Source: Ornithodoros turicata
Lineage: Eukaryota; Arthropoda; Arachnida; Ixodida; Argasidae
Length of the DNA: 64,000 nucleotides
Reading direction: 5' to 3'
Assembly: GCF_037126465.1 (NCBI RefSeq)
Contig: NC_088201.1
Location: 130,448,665-130,512,664 of the forward strand
In this document: piece by piece, positions 53,801 to 59,800 of the stretch
Numbering within the stretch: position 1 is the stretch's first letter
Layout: each line of letters starts with the position of its first letter
Program-made: the position numbers and the translations under genes
Notes under the pieces: model-generated
What the model saw: the letters and a program-made list of their open reading frames with translations, nothing else
What the model was told of the DNA's origin: nothing
Databases searched by the model: none

Positions 53801-56800
53801 ATCCACATCACGTTTGTGTGCGTGTGCGTGTTTTTAGCACTGCTTTTGCCATGCTACCTCCGTGCGAGCTTGTGAGCGTGGAAGTGGCCAGTGTCATGAC
53901 CAGCATGTCAGTGCGGTGCTGTCCTTATTTCTTACCTCTTTTATGTGTGCCTCTCCGCAAATAAGATTAGTGTGCAAATCATCAAGTAGTGAATCAATTA
54001 TTCTGTTCAGCCAATAAGATTCATTATTGCGTTGTGACTGTTTCTTGCTGGGATGAAACTTCAGAAAATGGGAACATAATTGCAACCTAATGTACGTACT
54101 TGTCATTGCAGTTATTGAACATAATTGTCATCTGATATGACGAACTTGACATCACAGACGTCATCACTGCAAAAATAATACATATCACTTTAATGCCATT
54201 GCAACAGATCCGAGCCATTCAGAATTTGTTGTTTATTGAAACCATGTAAACAAAATACAAACAATCTTCTCCTTAATGTCCAAATTAACCAATTGTCTCG
54301 TGAAGAAGGCATTCAATAATGTTTTTTCAAGGATGGAGCAAACAGGAATGTTCCAAGGCAAACTCATGCAACAGCTGCAACATCAGCTACAAACAAGCGT
54401 GTGCTGCTATTTTATTCATCAATTGCATTTTGCTTATTTGTTCGAAGCCATATATTATTCGGGAAACACTTTAATGGACCTGACACGTGATTTATCTATT
54501 CTTCCATGCTCATTCTTTACAAGCGCCTCTCTCGAGCTCGTACTGGCATTGTAAGCAATTTCACTTCCATTATCATCGCGCCATTACATGCCGAACCATC
54601 AACACCACGAATGCCAAAAATCCTCACAGCTCATGCCATGCTATAGATAGATAGATAAGTGCTTTATTTAGACATTTAATTCATTACAAGTTATAATACT
54701 ATAATACTCCGGCTGCCAACAGCACATCATACACTATGCTGTTTGAAATCACTATTTACTCAGGTTTCTAATGGAGGCTTCTTCTTCAGAAAAATTGCAT
54801 GGTGATGCAGTTGCAGTAATCACTCCACCTTGACACAGATCACTCAGCTTTGACTGTGGTGTAACATGAGAAGCCTGTGTGACCTCCATGACAAACATAA
54901 CTGCTTCCATTAAAAAAGATAATTGCCACTGTACACTTGTATAAATTCGTTTAGCGAATCTTTACATTTCGATGCATTCGGCGCCAACCGAATGTATCAC
55001 GCCGTTGTGGCATACCTCCTGGAGCAGGACGTTGAGGGATCAGCAACATTTTTAACAACGTCTCGATGTCCCAGTGTTAATTTGGAGGGTTTTATTCACG
55101 ATAGAGTTTTACCCTCTTTGCTTGTATAACCCCATTTGCGTACACTGGTTGTTTATGAGATGAAACATTCAGTTATTTCCCACTGTGTCCTACATACATC
55201 AAATCCGGTGGATGTCAACAGGTAAACTAACTAGATTCTTCTATGATAACCAGAAAACGTCGATTTACTGAACAAAGGTTGAACAACGATAAGCATGCGG
55301 CGAAGTCACCTGCGTATTTACATAGCACGGTGATAATAATCACTGAAAACACTGAACACTATTACCAGTGGTTTTACGGTAGGATGACATGTATTATATA
55401 GGTGATACCTTGAGCGCACTTAAAGGAGCAGGAATGGGCGCTGACTACATTAGGACTTGAGCCACCAGCAACTTTACCAGGGGGGGGGGGGGGCAGGCTC
55501 ATAAGAAGATTACCCAGTTGACACCCTAGATGAACGTTTAGGAAAGCCAACGAGATGCCAGCATCCGGCAAGTGCTGTGGCGTTTTCCAGAACGGAATTC
55601 AATGAATGCTGTCCTGGAATTCACTGAGCCCGGACCTTATTCTCTATTCAGCCGGTTCACTACAAAAGCTTCGAGGTATAACCAAACAATCCATGAACCC
55701 GAGGCAGTGACCATTAAAACAAGGGATAAGGTCTGTCGCAAGACACGGAATCTCAGACATCCTGCACGGCATCTATCCATAAAGAGGGCTGCGCCGGCAG
55801 AGGCACCGCCGTGTATACCCCACCACCCCCACCACCCCGTTAGTCCAATTGAAAACTCCCCGCCCATGCTAGTAGAAACAGCTCAACTGATACAAATTAT
55901 GTTAGCAATTGCCAACTGTGGTATGTCAGGTCGCATGTATTGGAATATGCTCTCTCCGATACACGTTTTCTGATCATCGGACGCTCTGCATTTAACTCAG
56001 CCGATTTCAGCTCGGAGCCGCTCTGCCTTTTATTTTACTAATGGCAATAACAGGTAGCGGAATGTTTATTGTTGTATAAATATTTATAACGAACACTACA
56101 GCTAAAATGTGCTAGTCATATCACTTGCCTGCTTATACAACGTGTTTCACTTTAGAGTGACCCCTAATTATTTAAAAAAAAGTACTTGAGACAAAATTTA
56201 GAAACCTTCTGCACCATATTTCTGAAGCTTTTTGCCGCCCAAACAGGTGGGTTCTATCAGTGTACCTCATTAATTTGTCTAATTAGCTTAATTGAACTAT
56301 AAAAAATCCCAAGAAAAGGTAGCGTTTTTTTTTGCGTTTTTTTTTTTTTGCTAGTTAGAAAGCCCATGGCGACAATGCCCCATTTCAGTCACAATTACGG
56401 GATCTTTCACGATCTTTCCACACAAATTTGACACCCGAAAACGCGTAAGGACAGCCCGGAAAACCCTCGCTCATCAAGGCGCGCTCGTTCAAGTTTCCCC
56501 GCCTAATGTATGGGGAGGAGGAAAGGACAACACAGGAAACTGCACAGAACATCCGATATCGGTGATCATCAGTAGCTGGTGGCTGCGAACAGAAGCTTGC
56601 GCAGACAAAATGCGTGGTTGGGACGGTTCCAGCCCACACTTTTTCTTTCTTTCTGTTTTGCCATGCTGTTCTCACAAGCAGTGGGAGTGTCTTCGGGCCT
56701 TGCCGATAGCGCCGCCACTGATGAAATCCGAAAACGGACTTGCAGATATGGCAAGTTTTCAGGTGTCGAATTTTAGTGGAAAGATCCTCTAATTGTGACT

Positions 56801-59800
56801 GAAATGGGGTGTTGTGGCCATGAGCTTTCTAATTAGCGCTAAAAAAGAAAAAAAGACCGTTACCTTTCGTTAGGAATTTTAGTTCAATTAAGCTGATTAG
56901 GCAAATTAATGAAGTACACTGATGGAAACCACCTGTCTGGGCGGCAAAAACTTTCACAAGTATGACCCAGAAGGTTTATAATTTTTATCCCAAGTACTTT
57001 TTTTAATAATTAGGGGTCACTCTTCAGTTTAACACCAAGTATTGGCGATAAAACACCCCAAGTATTATCACTAAAATGAAGTTTTTGTTGATCTTCTTTT
57101 CTTATCTGGTGTGCACTTCTATCAGGCTGTTTCAAGGCGGACATTCAAGTGAATTGTCTTTACGCTTCCGCAATAATGTAGTATTTGCAGTTACCTCTTG
57201 GTACAGATATATTGGGAATACGATTTTCTTCAAATGCACTACGAGGTACTTATAATATTACACCTCATTGCCGAGCTTAGACTACATAGGTAGTGTAGCT
57301 ACCATCCTGGCTAAAGCTACTCAGCAAAAGCAGTCGTCACCCTCCCATTGTCGATGTCCGTGTGGTCAGTCGGAAACCGTTACCACCAGATGGCTTTCCT
57401 TCGGATTGAATGAACAGGCGACTGAGGAGATAGCGACTGAACACCATGAGGATGATTCCCGGTTTCAAGTAGACCACAAATCTGCGGTGCTACTCTGATC
57501 AGAACGCTACACCTTTATTACATAGTTCATTGCATTTGTCCGTCTGTTCTTGCACATTGCGATTTGAGAGAAACGATGTGCCACCACACTGTTTGAATGC
57601 CACTAAGCTGACATAAATTACTTGTCCAGGAGTTGACATGTACCTCTCGATTTCTCCGCAGAAGTGACACCGGCGATTGCCAGTGGTTTGCTGTTCGAAG
57701 AAGGGCTGCCCCCGTAAGTGACGTCAATTCCATTGATATTATCACTTAAAATGACCCATAATAAAGAAACAAAGAAGATATTCTCGTAAATTGGATGACT
57801 TGATTTTAATAGATCCACATAACACTTCCCCCCTAAGTCTCTACGCACACGTGTAGAGGAAGTGTGGGTTCGCGTGTAACGCACTGTCAGCATAACGCAG
57901 TACAACAGCTTACTTATGGCATCTACGAGTAGCAGCCACCGACCCTTCGAAAGTGGGCGCGTGCAGCGCGTGCTCTGTCTTCAACTGGTCAAAATGGAGT
58001 GCTCTGACAACAGCTTCGGTTTCTTTCATCCATCTTCTTTCTTCCTCCAACTTGTTCCGTCTGTGAATCGGTACCGCGAGTCCGAGATACCATTGGTCTC
58101 CTTGGATACCTTGGTGCCTTTACGTAGGAAAAGGAAAGCGGAGAAAAAGTTTGAGTTAGCTGAGATGGCGCACGCGGAACAGATTTTGTTTGAGATTGTG
58201 TTAGACTTCATGTTGAGTGTATGGCACCAAGAGTAGGCCCTTACAGTGAATTCTCGGTTTCGGCGATCCCCAATGTACTAAGTGTCTTCTAACTGTAACC
58301 TATTTAAAGCTGCTTCTTTGATTAACGAAATTATACTGTGATTTATCTCGAGACGTTGCAGCCTTTGTACGTGCACCTATAACTTCTACTCGTACATGCG
58401 AAATAAACGAGCATCAGCATTTGTCGCACACCTTGTGATGTCGACAAGTGGATTTTGGAATATGGGGAAGGATTGGATGTTTACCAGGGTTGCCAGGTTG
58501 TCACGCCGAAGTTGAAATGATTCCGGAATCACTCTAGATGTACCAGAGCCTGGAATGGAATTGGCATGGAATGGCGGAAACTGTCCGCGGAATTGAATTG
58601 GAATTGAATTAGGCCTTTTTTTTTACCAGGCATGGAATTGGAAAGGGATGGCTTCGGTGCTCAGGCGGTAGTTTTAATTTCAACCAACTGGTTTTTGCCC
58701 TCGCTCCCTGTGCGCACACGCACTGCACCTTGAGACGGTAGAGAGCGAAATAACATTGTTGAATATTTCGCCTGCTCCCTTTCTCCTTCATTTTGTCAAA
58801 AACAATACAAGGGAAGATCTCTACGGTCACCCAGAACTCCTATACCACCTTCTGCAAACGTAGTACGAATATTTTCCACAGCTTCGAATATTATGACAGC
58901 ACAGCGAATTTGGTTATCAGGCACCCCTATCCAGGACGTCATGCTTGTCAAACGGAACACACGATATCCCTCATCAACAAGATTCCTCGCATGTCCGAAT
59001 TAAAAGAATGTTTATTATCACAGTTACTAGTGTATCGATGTTATTGTGATGTTAGGAACCCGTCTGCACCTTGTCTTGGTGCTTTTTCACTGCTCGGTAA
59101 TTCCAATCTCCTGTAATAGTGCTGGGTGACCGACACCTAGCTGTTACCGGTCCTTCTTTCTTTTTTGTTTACTGGTGGGGTTAAACGAATCGAATGGGGT
59201 TTCCGAGCAATTCCAGAAGTGAGAATGCACCACACCTTTCCATCGCCAGTAATTGATAACAGTGGAATTACGACCTCCATTCCTCGTCCAAACCTCCATT
59301 CCTCGGAATGGAATTGAAATAGAATGGGTGACAGTATTCCGCAAGCCTGATGTTTACGAGAATGTGTGTCAGGAATCTGGTGTCAGGACGATTTCTTGTC
59401 GTGGTGACGAATGAGAATGCGTGCCGTGAAACTAGACTTGACGGGTGTTTTTTTTTCTTTTTGCAGATCTGTGAATTTTGGTTCCATTGGATTTACTACT
59501 GGTCATGAAATCACTCACGGCTTTGACGCTGAAGGTATGCAGGAATGGCTGGTCCATCCAAATATTGTTCATAGAAGACGAAAAAACGGCTATAATTCCA
59601 GGCTCCCCTCCCCTCTCCTTGTGATTCATGAGCCCATGTGTGTGTGACTCGACATGAAATATGTAATTCAACTAGCATGAGCACACGACCATGGCTTCTT
59701 CTGCGATGATGTAGTCTTTACCTGACTGATAACGCGCGATATCGTCTGTTGTGGACTTGGCTAGTTTCTAGTTGGCACGACAGAACGCTCCGGTGCTCTC

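Noticed and set aside
55572..55973. 133-residue plus-strand ORF
   Set aside because: No recognisable family, no splice or promoter context, and proline/histidine-rich low-complexity parts.
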